A DNA stretch of 51,919 bases, from positions 1 through 51,919 of the forward strand of contig JBPYCQ010000017.1 in assembly GCA_051846895.1 (NCBI GenBank), in the 5' to 3' direction. Below are positions 1 to 7,783 of this stretch, piece after piece. Source of the DNA: CALKAL01 sp051846895 (GTDB taxonomy: Bacteria; Bacillota; Bacilli; Bacillales; Alkalibacillaceae). The position numbers were made by a program, and so were the translations under genes. Positions within the stretch are counted from its first letter, which is position 1. Every line of letters begins with the position of its first letter. The notes under the pieces are model-generated. The model was not told the origin of the DNA. It ran no database searches and saw only the letters and a program-made list of their open reading frames with translations.

Positions 1-9
1 ACTAATTTA

Positions 10-312
10 CGTAGGTAGCGTTTCCGTTCGTGTAGGTAACCAGCTGTTTAACGTAGATAGGACCTCTATTGGTGTAGGTAGAACCTCGCTTTATGTAGCT
101 AGGTAGTCATTTTACGTAGGTAGCGCCCAGATCATGTAGATAGGTTGCCGTTTTACGTAGGTAGCGCCTCTGATCATGTAGATAGCTAACCATTTTATGT
201 AGATAGCGTCGCCATTCATGTAGATAGGGAACGGAATTATGTAGGTAGCACGTCAATTCATGTAGATAGAAAACGCATTTATGTAGATAGCGTCACCACC
301 CTTTGTAGACAA
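10..312. repeat. Array 1: about 14 degenerate repeats with 21-bp period
   Basis: A core YGTAGRTAG recurs at 10, 31, 52, 73, 94, 115, 135, 156, 177, 198, 219, 240, 261 and 282, with a decayed copy near 304. The step is 21 bp, with a single 20. Bases between cores vary, but from about 115 onward neighbouring units alternate (ends in TTTA versus TCA), giving a 42-bp super-period. Each core contains TAG, so no long reading frame runs through. The array fills the gap ahead of the SIMPL-domain gene. Function unknown. Confidence 0.85.
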
Positions 313-489
313 ACCCACCCTTTTCACGAAAAATCCATTTATATGCAGGAAGAATCCCTTTATGCGTAGAATTGATTACACAAGCACACTAATAAATAAA
401 CATAAGTTTAAAAAAATGTAACTTTGTACAATGTAAAACGACAAATAAGGAAAGGGTAAAATTATCCAAAAAATTAAGGGGGTCATTAA

Positions 490-1233
490 GTGAAAAAGAA
501 ACTACTTTTTGCATCAATTGGTTTAGCGGTTCTTGCGTTAGCGGTCATTTTTTCTCAAAACTTAACAGCAGCAAAAAGCCCGGCTAGTAACACAACTATC
601 CATGCACAGGAAGGTGTTCCTATGGGGACGATTGTTGTGTCTGGTGAGGGAGTTATAACGGCAGATCCTGATATTGCAATTGTTAGATTAGGTGCTGAAA
701 TGACTGAGTCATCTGCAGATAAAGCGCAATCGGCAGTCAGTGAAAAAATGAAGGCTATTCGTAAAGCATTAACGGACTATGGGGTCAAAGAAAGTGATAT
801 TGAAACATCACAGTTTCATGTAAACCCGTATGGTCATCCAGATCGAGAGCAAGAATTCAGAGCTTATCATATCATCAGCTTTGAATATAAGGAGATTGAC
901 AAAGTAGGAGATCTACTTGATGTTGCATCAAAAGCGGGGGCAAACATTATTGAACCAGTACGTTTTTCAATTGAGGACCCGACAGAGTTAGAGCATGAAG
1001 CTTTGAAGTTAGCGATTAAACAGACAGAAGGTAAAGCGGATGTGATGGCTAAAACAGCAGGAAAATCTAGAGGTGAAGTGTTACAGCTTGCTGAACAAGG
1101 CGCACATATCAATTTTCCGATGAGCGAATTCTATGCGATGGATATGGCGGAAGAGAAGTCTGCTGGGACAGTCATTGAAGCAGGTGAAGTAAAAGTCGTT
1201 GCTCGAGTCAACGTTGTCTATCGTCTGAACTAA
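490..1233 (+). CDS. SIMPL-domain (DUF541) exported protein
   Basis: This 247-residue protein has an N-terminal Lys-rich stretch and hydrophobic segment (about residues 5-27), which looks like a signal peptide or signal anchor. The body resembles the SIMPL/DUF541 family (YggE-like): an opening strand with VVSGEGVITADPD, then helices rich in Ala, Glu and Lys, and a C-terminal VKVVARVNVVYRLN strand. These proteins act outside the membrane and their biochemical role is poorly defined; oxidative-stress roles are reported for some relatives. The start is GTG with AAGGGGGT a few bases upstream. It stands alone between array 1 and a terminator. Confidence 0.8.
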   Translation: MKKKLLFASIGLAVLALAVIFSQNLTAAKSPASNTTIHAQEGVPMGTIVVSGEGVITADPDIAIVRLGAEMTESSADKAQSAVSEKMKAIRKALTDYGVKESDIETSQFHVNPYGHPDREQEFRAYHIISFEYKEIDKVGDLLDVASKAGANIIEPVRFSIEDPTELEHEALKLAIKQTEGKADVMAKTAGKSRGEVLQLAEQGAHINFPMSEFYAMDMAEEKSAGTVIEAGEVKVVARVNVVYRLN

Positions 1234-1237
1234 TTAG

Positions 1238-1278
1238 AATTGACCTTTAAGGCGAGTGTCTTAAAGGTCAATTTTTTA
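1238..1278. terminator. Intrinsic terminator shared by convergent genes
   Basis: A 14-bp perfect stem (1238-1251 with 1260-1273) and an 8-base loop are followed on the plus strand by a T run. It ends the SIMPL gene. The stop codon of the convergent minus-strand FtsZ-like gene lies inside the right arm. Confidence 0.9.
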
Positions 1279-2122
1279 ATAATTCAATGAGTTCTTTTTG
1301 TTTCTCGGTAAATTTATGCCATCTTCGTGTGAAAGCTTTGTACTTCGGCACTTTTTTATAATCTTGCGGACGTTCAACAGGGTCATCAATACCGTTAACG
1401 ATAAGTGTTATTTTAAAGCGCTCACCAGGTTCATCGATTAAGTAGGAGCCAAGCTTGAAAAGGTCAGCTTTTGAAAATAAATCATTAAGACGTAAATTGA
1501 TTAAACGAAATGCTTCCATGTCGATTTCGCGTGTGTAACCGATGTTTATAATAAGTTGCTTTCCGTCAGTGAAATCTTCTGGCAAATATGGTGATGAAAT
1601 TAAATATTTAAGTGGTTCGTTAAAAGACTGCCCCTCCACATTGTGTACAAACAAAGGGCCGTGGTTGCGTTTAATGAACGTCTCAATATCTTGATAATCT
1701 ATATTCATATCACCTGTGTTTTGAATAATCTGTTTCAATGATGATATCGCATCTTCTTCAACTTCATTGAACGTCTGATAAGCTTCATGGATCGGTGTGC
1801 TCTCATCAACCATCTCCATTAAGGCATCGCTTTTAAAATAAATAATGGCATCACACAATTCCCTCATTCGAAAATATTGTGAGCGTGCAATCTCAAATCT
1901 TTTCTTACCTTCAAACTGAAAAGGAAAGCGAAAGACTCCGATTAATAGTGCTTGCTGTTCTTTCAATTCCATTAATGAATTCGTCAGAGTCTCAGTTTCT
2001 GAATCATTCCCGCCAATAAACCGATAAAAACAGAGGTCACTTTGCTTAATGTCATCTATGATAGACTTGTCCGATTCTAAAACACTATTATTCATTTGAT
2101 AAATTTTTACAGGTGCTTCCAT
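1268..2122 (-). CDS. Divergent FtsZ-like protein lacking the GTP-binding half
   Basis: This 284-residue protein carries an FtsZ-like stretch. SDLCFYRFIGG (28-38) matches FtsZ just before its glycine-rich tubulin signature, but the GGGTGTG-type loop is replaced by GGNDSETE. FRFPFQFEGKKR (64-75) matches the FtsZ segment RPFxFEGRKR. MVDESTPIHEA (104-114) matches the VDKNTPMLEA segment, and NIDYQD (140-145) matches the T7 synergy loop NLDFAD. Thus N140, D142 and D145 of the catalytic loop are kept, while the N-terminal nucleotide-binding half (about 90 residues) and the signature loop are missing. The C-terminal half fits the FtsZ C-terminal domain only loosely. Start: ATG preceded by AGGAGAAGGG. 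Monocistronic. A role in modulating FtsZ is inference. Confidence 0.65.
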   Translation of the reverse strand: MEAPVKIYQMNNSVLESDKSIIDDIKQSDLCFYRFIGGNDSETETLTNSLMELKEQQALLIGVFRFPFQFEGKKRFEIARSQYFRMRELCDAIIYFKSDALMEMVDESTPIHEAYQTFNEVEEDAISSLKQIIQNTGDMNIDYQDIETFIKRNHGPLFVHNVEGQSFNEPLKYLISSPYLPEDFTDGKQLIINIGYTREIDMEAFRLINLRLNDLFSKADLFKLGSYLIDEPGERFKITLIVNGIDDPVERPQDYKKVPKYKAFTRRWHKFTEKQKELIELLKN

Positions 2123-2231
2123 GAATCCCTTCTCCTATCACTACTTTTTCTACATTATATAGAATATCTAATAAGAAAGTTGTCATATGCTGTTGGGAAA
2201 ACGTACTAGTTTTGTAGATTTCCTGTGTATT

Positions 2232-2275
2232 ATGGGCAAAACAGACGAAAAGCACATTTAATCTGTTTTGCCCAT
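2232..2275. terminator. Strong stem-loop downstream of the PhoD-like gene
   Basis: A 14-bp perfect inverted repeat (2232-2245 with 2262-2275) has a 16-base loop. It lies directly downstream of the minus-strand phosphoesterase. No clear T run follows on the minus strand, so it may stabilise or end the transcript rather than act as a classic terminator. Confidence 0.55.
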
Positions 2276-2279
2276 CTAT

Positions 2280-4337
2280 TTATAGAAGTTCATTTTGAAC
2301 CGCTTCATCATTAATTGATACTAAACCTAAACTATTATTAGTTATAACGATAGAACCTTGATCATTTAATGGCTGATATTTAAGTTCATCCTTCCACACA
2401 TAGTTCTCATCTTTAATTTTTTCTGATTGTTCAACGTAATGTACAAAATGGTCATGGTCACAGTAACGGTAAATTTTTTCCTTCCTTTTTCTACTTCTAA
2501 ACCAAATTACCTGTTTTAATAACAATCCCCAAAGATGACCGAAGCTCATATTTTTCATTGGGCTTGATGTGAACTGTTTAATATTAAGTTGTTCGCCGTT
2601 CGGAAAACTTACTGTCGAAAAAACAGAAGAGCTATAATGAACATCTCCGGACAAAATAATGCATTCCTCCGGGTCCCAGTCAGATACCTGTTTCAAAAAA
2701 TTATAAAATCCTTCATCATTATATTTCCAAGCTTCAAAATCAAATGTCGTATTAACGTCAAGTCCTAAAAGCTTTAATGGATAAACATAGTTGTGTAAAA
2801 AAGACTCAATAAGTCCAAGACCATATACAGGTGTCGCAGAGACGATGATTAATTTATCCTGATTACTCCAGCCGCTTTCAAAAAGTATTTCGGTTATTCG
2901 GTTCCATTCGTCATGACTAATTAATTGTGGCGGACGTGGTTTTTCATTAATAATGTTACCTATTTTTAAAGGCTCCGGTTCTATGTCAAATTGCCTTGCC
3001 GTTCTAGTATCAAGAAACAAAGACTTTGGTGTAGTCGGTGCAATGAAATACCACTTGTTGTAGTTCCACATTTCTTCTATCCAGTCTTTGTAACTTTCTG
3101 TATCATTAGTTAAGGTAAAAGATGTGACGTGATTTTCAATAGAGTTGATAAAAGATAAATCAAAATTGCTAGGATCATTCCCCCAGCCTTGAAACGCCCA
3201 ATAAGCTGTTAATCCATTTGCAACAATATGCTTACCAAGCTTAGAGCCTTTCACTCTATTTACCCACTCATAAGACACGTTCCAATCGTCTGTTATGTCA
3301 TGGTCATCGAAAATCATATAAGTTGGAATGTTAGCTAATAACCGTTGGACACGATATAAAGATTGTTGAAATGATATCATCCATTCTAGTTGTTCGTTAT
3401 ATCGATTATTTAGCTGTTTTAATTCGTGTTGATATTCTTTTTGATGATATGATGTATTTGGAAAATTAAAGTAAATATCACCTTTTTCAATAGCTTCTTC
3501 AAAAGAGTCGAATAAACTAGTTTCATGTGCGAATTCCCAAAGTACAGAGCTAAAGGATAGTAAATACATAGTTGCATATTCTGATAATGTCATTAAGTGG
3601 TTATCCATATGCTGAGATGTGAATTGCGAAAACATTTCCATAATATATTGACGACCATTGATTTGATGAATAGAATGTTTGAAAGGTTCCTGATTTAAGC
3701 GGGGGTCAATTGTAGCTAAGTCTTCATGTTTTTCAAATAAAGTATTTGCTAAAGTTTTAATAACGGGAAAAAGAGGGTCGGCAATGTCATCTGCATAAAT
3801 TTGATCACCCATTAAAAAGAGAGAATGCGGTCGCTCTCTTAAATTAAAATAATAATCTTCCAATACTTGATCACCACGTTGAAGGTGGTCTTCCCCTTCA
3901 CCATGTGGCTTTCTGCAAGAACCATAGAGAATTTTACAGTTATTCTCATCATTGTTAATATAAAAACTAGGATATTTTAAATTTCCATATACTATACATT
4001 GAGGCTGATTTTTTGATAGAAGCCCCAAATCACCAAGGTCGATATATCCCGTCTCTGTTTCAAACGAAAGATTATAACTAAGTAATTGATTCGTTGGAAA
4101 TTGTTCAATTGTTGGACGAATAGTAATTAATTGAACATATAAATGTTGACCTAGAGGAAGCTGTTTCACTTCATGTATTGTATCGATTAATTGATAAGAG
4201 TTACTGTGTATAGTTAAATAGAAATCAGCATTAATAGGGTAAGGTCGACTAGTCGCAATCCAAATGGTCACCTCACTCGGTTCTACACGACGCACTATTG
4301 GTCCAGCTAAAATAATTGGAAAGTCATTCATAAACAT
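2280..4337 (-). CDS. PhoD-like metallophosphoesterase, cytoplasmic
   Basis: This 685-residue protein has the PhoD/alkaline phosphatase D metal-site motifs in order: GSCR (about 140) and MGDQIYADDIAD (about 176) early, FDDHDITDDWN (about 344) in the middle, and SGDVHYSSS (about 568) late. These blocks supply the Asp, His and Asn ligands of the binuclear centre. An N-terminal beta-rich region (1-110) resembles the domain that precedes PhoD catalytic domains. Unlike secreted PhoD it has no signal peptide or twin-arginine motif, so it probably acts inside the cell on an unknown phosphoester. Start: ATG at 4337 or 4331, both after GGAGGTG. It is transcribed away from the LytTR gene. Confidence 0.8.
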   Translation of the reverse strand: MFMNDFPIILAGPIVRRVEPSEVTIWIATSRPYPINADFYLTIHSNSYQLIDTIHEVKQLPLGQHLYVQLITIRPTIEQFPTNQLLSYNLSFETETGYIDLGDLGLLSKNQPQCIVYGNLKYPSFYINNDENNCKILYGSCRKPHGEGEDHLQRGDQVLEDYYFNLRERPHSLFLMGDQIYADDIADPLFPVIKTLANTLFEKHEDLATIDPRLNQEPFKHSIHQINGRQYIMEMFSQFTSQHMDNHLMTLSEYATMYLLSFSSVLWEFAHETSLFDSFEEAIEKGDIYFNFPNTSYHQKEYQHELKQLNNRYNEQLEWMISFQQSLYRVQRLLANIPTYMIFDDHDITDDWNVSYEWVNRVKGSKLGKHIVANGLTAYWAFQGWGNDPSNFDLSFINSIENHVTSFTLTNDTESYKDWIEEMWNYNKWYFIAPTTPKSLFLDTRTARQFDIEPEPLKIGNIINEKPRPPQLISHDEWNRITEILFESGWSNQDKLIIVSATPVYGLGLIESFLHNYVYPLKLLGLDVNTTFDFEAWKYNDEGFYNFLKQVSDWDPEECIILSGDVHYSSSVFSTVSFPNGEQLNIKQFTSSPMKNMSFGHLWGLLLKQVIWFRSRKRKEKIYRYCDHDHFVHYVEQSEKIKDENYVWKDELKYQPLNDQGSIVITNNSLGLVSINDEAVQNELL

Positions 4338-4434
4338 TGACCACCTCCGTTCAATCTCTTATAACGTATTAATATGAGACTTAGGTGGTGAAAACGTTAT
4401 AATAAAAATAAAAAAATTCTTTGAAGGTGTTTAT

Positions 4435-5079
4435 ATGAAACCATTAAAAATGGAGACGCTTATTGATGTCATTGGAGAACTATTGTCAGATGAGACATCC
4501 ATCGTTTTATCAAATAAAAGTGAATACGTCTATTATCGTCCAAGCAAACGAGTAGATTTGAAGATAAAGCCTGGTGACCCGATTCCAGAGGGGACGATTA
4601 CACATAAGGCACTTCAGTTAAGACAAAAGGTTTCCGAATATATTGATCGGGATATATTTGGCGTCCCATATTATGGGATGGCAGTTCCATATGAAGAAGA
4701 AGGGGAAATTGTCGGCTGTGTGACGGCGGTTTTTCCAACACTAACAAATGCCATGTCCGTCGTTACGATAAGACTGAACGACTCATGGGTGCCAACACCT
4801 TTTGAAGATGTGATTTATATAGAGGCAAAACAAAGAAAAACGTATGTCATAACGAAAGAACATACGGGAACTCATAAGTATACGTTGAACGAATTTGATT
4901 TCTTCTTACCACGGGATTCGTTTATTCGTTGTCACCGATCGTTTATCGTTAACGTCAATCATATAGAAGAAATTTATCCGGATACCCACTCCACTTTTAC
5001 ATTAAAAATGAGGGATGGAAGCATCATTCCTGTTAGTCAATCACATTCAAGCTATTTACGGAAACTATTGGGATTCTAA
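4435..5079 (+). CDS. LytTR-family transcription regulator with an N-terminal sensor-like domain
   Basis: In this 214-residue protein, residues about 118-214 form a LytTR DNA-binding domain: DVIYIEAKQRKTYV, then FDFFLPRDSFIRCHRSFIVNVNHI, ending in the basic-aromatic tail typical of the fold. Residues 1-110 are not a response-regulator receiver. They look like a small alpha/beta ligand-binding domain (FGVPYYGMAVPYEEEGEIVGCVTAVFP resembles a PAS/GAF-type core). It lies 136 bp upstream of a CoA-transferase gene on the same strand, so it may sense an organic-acid or acyl-CoA signal and control that gene; this is inference. I did not find a convincing pair of LytTR direct repeats in the gap. Confidence 0.75.
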   Translation: MKPLKMETLIDVIGELLSDETSIVLSNKSEYVYYRPSKRVDLKIKPGDPIPEGTITHKALQLRQKVSEYIDRDIFGVPYYGMAVPYEEEGEIVGCVTAVFPTLTNAMSVVTIRLNDSWVPTPFEDVIYIEAKQRKTYVITKEHTGTHKYTLNEFDFFLPRDSFIRCHRSFIVNVNHIEEIYPDTHSTFTLKMRDGSIIPVSQSHSSYLRKLLGF

Positions 5080-5215
5080 TATTTGCTGCCTCATCACTAT
5101 ATATTCTTAGTTCGTCCTTTTTAATGACCATTCCATCTTATTTGTCTAAAATGTGTCAGTAAATTCGATAAAATATAGGCAAAGTATATACTAAAAATGT
5201 TAAAGGATGATTAAG

Positions 5216-6733
5216 ATGGAGAAACATATCAGTGAACGGATACATATAGCCTCGTTAAGAGAACGAATTGTTTCTGCCGATGAAGCGGCATCTTGGATCG
5301 AAGACGGTATGACATTAGGGCTTAGTGGTTTTACTCGTGCGGGTGATGTGAAAGCGGTTCCTTTTTCACTCGTTCGCCGCGCTGAAACTGAGAATTTCAA
5401 AGTCAATGTATTCACTGGAGCATCATTAGGATCGGATATCGATAAACTATTTGCTGAATCAGGTATTTTAAATAAGCGATTACCTTTCCAAGCTGACCCT
5501 GTCATGCGTCGCAAAATAAATGAAGGCGCTTTCTATTTTGTTGATCAGCATTTATCGCATACGGCAGAGCTAGTACGATCTAATGTGATGGATACGATTG
5601 ATTATGCGATTGTTGAAGCGATTTCAATTACGGAAGATGGCATGATTATACCGACGACTTCTGTTGGGAACTCAGCACTTTTTGCCCAATATGCAAAAGG
5701 AATTATCGTTGAGATTAACTTGGCGCAAGCAACAGAGTTGGCAGGTGTTCACGATATTTATGACACAGGTAAACAAGGTGAACGTGGGCCGATTCCATTA
5801 ATGAAGCCAAGTGACCGCATTGGAACGAAAGGTATTAAAGTAGATGTAGATAAAATTAAAGGAATTGTTTTTACTAATCAGCTGGATTCACCGTCTAATA
5901 TCGTGCCGCCAGATGAAGAGACGAAAATTATTGCAGGTCACCTCATTGACTTTTTGAAAAAAGAAGTAGAGGTTGGGCGTTTAACGAATCGTTTAGCACC
6001 TTTGCAGTCGGGGATCGGCTCTGTGGCAAATGCAGTTTTCCACGGGTTGTTAGATTCGGATTTTACTGATTTGGAAGTGTATTCTGAGGTTCTTCAGGAT
6101 GCTGTATTTGATTTAATTGATGCAGGAAAAGTATCTTTTGCCTCCTGTTGTTCGATTACTCTATCAGATGAAAAAATGAAGCGGGTGTTTGGGAATTTTG
6201 AGAAATATCGAGATAAACTTATCTTAAGACCACAAGAAATTTCTAACCATCCAGAAATTATCCGTCGACTTGGATTAATTTCGATCAATACGGCATTAGA
6301 GTTCGACATTTACGGTAATGTTAATTCAACACACGTTAGTGGTACGAAAATGATGAATGGAATCGGTGGGTCAGGGGACTTCGCTCGTAATGCTCGTCTT
6401 GGTATTTTTGTTACTAAGTCCATAGCTAAAGGTGGCGACATTTCAAGTGTTGTTCCATTTGTGCCACACGTCGACCATACCGAGCATGATGTTGATGTTA
6501 TCGTAACAGAACAAGGTTATGCTGACCTACGAGGATTAGCCCCGAGAGAACGCGCGGAACTTATTATTGAGAACTGTGCACACCCAATGTATCGCGAACA
6601 ACTAAGAGCTTACTATGAAGAAGCGCTACAACGCGGGGGTCAAACTCCACACGTATTAGAAAAAGCCTTATCATGGCATACGAACTTTGCGAAAAATGGT
6701 ACGATGCTTGAAAAAGAACTTGTGCTCAATTAA
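5216..6733 (+). CDS. Acetyl-CoA hydrolase/succinyl-CoA:acetate CoA-transferase family protein, copy 1
   Basis: The family (Cat1/AarC/YgfH group, about 500 residues) moves CoA between acyl-CoA and a carboxylate such as acetate or succinate. This copy has 505 residues from the chosen start. The YSEVLQD segment places Glu291 near the position of the catalytic glutamate of AarC (about 294). The glycine-rich GIGGSGDFARNARL and the EQGYADLRGLAPRERA block are conserved. An in-frame ATG at 5207 touches the AAAGGA ribosome binding site, so ATG 5216 is the likely start. A closely related second copy lies at 7784. Which acyl-CoA is used cannot be read from sequence. Confidence 0.85.
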   Translation: MEKHISERIHIASLRERIVSADEAASWIEDGMTLGLSGFTRAGDVKAVPFSLVRRAETENFKVNVFTGASLGSDIDKLFAESGILNKRLPFQADPVMRRKINEGAFYFVDQHLSHTAELVRSNVMDTIDYAIVEAISITEDGMIIPTTSVGNSALFAQYAKGIIVEINLAQATELAGVHDIYDTGKQGERGPIPLMKPSDRIGTKGIKVDVDKIKGIVFTNQLDSPSNIVPPDEETKIIAGHLIDFLKKEVEVGRLTNRLAPLQSGIGSVANAVFHGLLDSDFTDLEVYSEVLQDAVFDLIDAGKVSFASCCSITLSDEKMKRVFGNFEKYRDKLILRPQEISNHPEIIRRLGLISINTALEFDIYGNVNSTHVSGTKMMNGIGGSGDFARNARLGIFVTKSIAKGGDISSVVPFVPHVDHTEHDVDVIVTEQGYADLRGLAPRERAELIIENCAHPMYREQLRAYYEEALQRGGQTPHVLEKALSWHTNFAKNGTMLEKELVLN

Positions 6734-6739
6734 TGATTA

Positions 6740-6767
6740 GCCTGTCACATATGTGGCGGGCTTTTTT
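6740..6767 (+). terminator. Intrinsic terminator after CoA-transferase 1
   Basis: An 11-bp stem with G-U pairs (6740-6750 with 6751-6761, apex at ATAT) is followed by six T. Repeat array 2 begins about 37 bp downstream. Confidence 0.85.
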
Positions 6768-6803
6768 AATGGGTAAAATGTTTTTTATTCAAGGCTTGGT
6801 GAA

Positions 6804-6941
6804 TTGGCTGATAAATTGAAATTCGGCTGATAAATTCCTAAATCGGCTGAGAAGTGTCTCGAGTTGGCTGATAAATTAATAAAACTGGCTGACAATCCGT
6901 TAAAACTGGCTGATAACTGTGTAAAATTGGCTGATAAATAA
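6804..6941. repeat. Array 2: seven repeats of a GGCTGATAAAT core, 19-21 bp period
   Basis: The core YTGGCTGATAAATT recurs with GGCTGA at 6806, 6825, 6845, 6866, 6887, 6908 and 6929. Steps are 19, 20 and then 21 four times. Between cores the sequence is AT-rich and not conserved. TGA and TAA occur in every unit, so it is not coding. It lies between the terminator of CoA-transferase 1 and the promoter region of the broken GNAT gene. Confidence 0.85.
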
Positions 6942-7053
6942 AAGTCAAAATTAAATTTGCGCAGTACATGTTAAGGGAAGAACGATTGATTGCTTTGGTT
7001 TATTTTTTAATACTATGGTATGATACGTAAAAAGTTAGAGAGGCCTTTTTATT

Positions 7054-7761
7054 ATGACATTATTTAACATCATTAAAAACGAAAATAAATATTGGTTAGT
7101 TGATCAAATTGAACGAGATCATATTTCCATACAAGAATATAAAAAAGAGTTCGAGCAGATATTAGCGAACTGGAAGGAAAATGATATTGGTTATTTGTCC
7201 TTATTAGTGGACGAAGACTTTGAGGAATGGTTGTTTGACTTGAAGTTTAGAAAAATTTCTACCACAGTGGAATATACAAAGGAAATAAACGATGAACAGT
7301 ATCACGGGAAGCTGCGATACCATTCTTTAGCAGATGAGCTGATGAGAGAAGAAGAATATGCTGAGCTTTATGAGAAGAGTAGACAAGGCACTGCAAATAA
7401 GAACGAGCAACAAGCAATGAGCGATGTGATGCAATCTATCAAAAAGGAACTTTGACCCAATTGGAAAAAGTTTTGCTATTATTTTTCGGTTGACGGGGAG
7501 TGCATCGGTATTTCAATCCCTCATATAGAGATTGGAACGAAAGATGAGGGAAGGATGTTTTATTTAGGCGTAGTGGAGAATAAGCGAAGACACGGATATG
7601 GTCAAGATATGCATCAAGCTAGCTTACATTTATTAAGACAATTAGGAGCTTCTTATTATATAGGAAGTACGGATGTACATAATAAACATATGATCAATAT
7701 TTTTAAGAAAAATGGATGTAACCTAAAAAGTAAAAAAGGTATTTATAGAATTGGTTCTTAG
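7054..7761 (+). pseudogene. GNAT-family acetyltransferase interrupted by one in-frame TGA
   Basis: An open frame from ATG 7054 stops at TGA 7453-7455. The same frame stays open afterwards (7456-7761) and reads PNWKKFCYYFSVDGECIGIS, then FYLGVVENKRRHGYGQDMH, which is a GNAT beta4/alpha3 acetyl-CoA-binding block of V-x-x-x-x-R-x-x-G-x-G type. Joined, the product would be about 235 residues and a plausible complete acetyltransferase. One nonsense change, without a frameshift, therefore splits it. The distal part could start at ATG 7555 behind GAGGGAAGG, but would lack much of the fold. Recent inactivation, a sequencing error or TGA readthrough are all possible. It sits between two CoA-transferase paralogues. 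Confidence 0.75.
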
Positions 7762-7783
7762 CTGATAAAGGGAAGGGATAAAA

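Noticed and set aside
10..312. CRISPR array
   Set aside because: The step is only 21 bp, the repeated core is about 10 bp, fillers are 8-12 bp and partly alike, and no cas gene is near. The same holds for the arrays at 6804, 9732 and 45284.
2232..2275. Riboswitch or small RNA
   Set aside because: A simple long stem with an unstructured loop directly downstream of a gene is best read as a 3' end structure; there is no known aptamer pattern.
5080..5206. LytTR binding direct repeats before CoA-transferase 1
   Set aside because: I looked for paired ACNRTT-like half-sites about one helical turn apart and found none convincing.
7555..7761. Independent small gene
   Set aside because: It is the in-frame continuation of the frame at 7054 and only the C-terminal part of a GNAT fold; treated as one broken gene.
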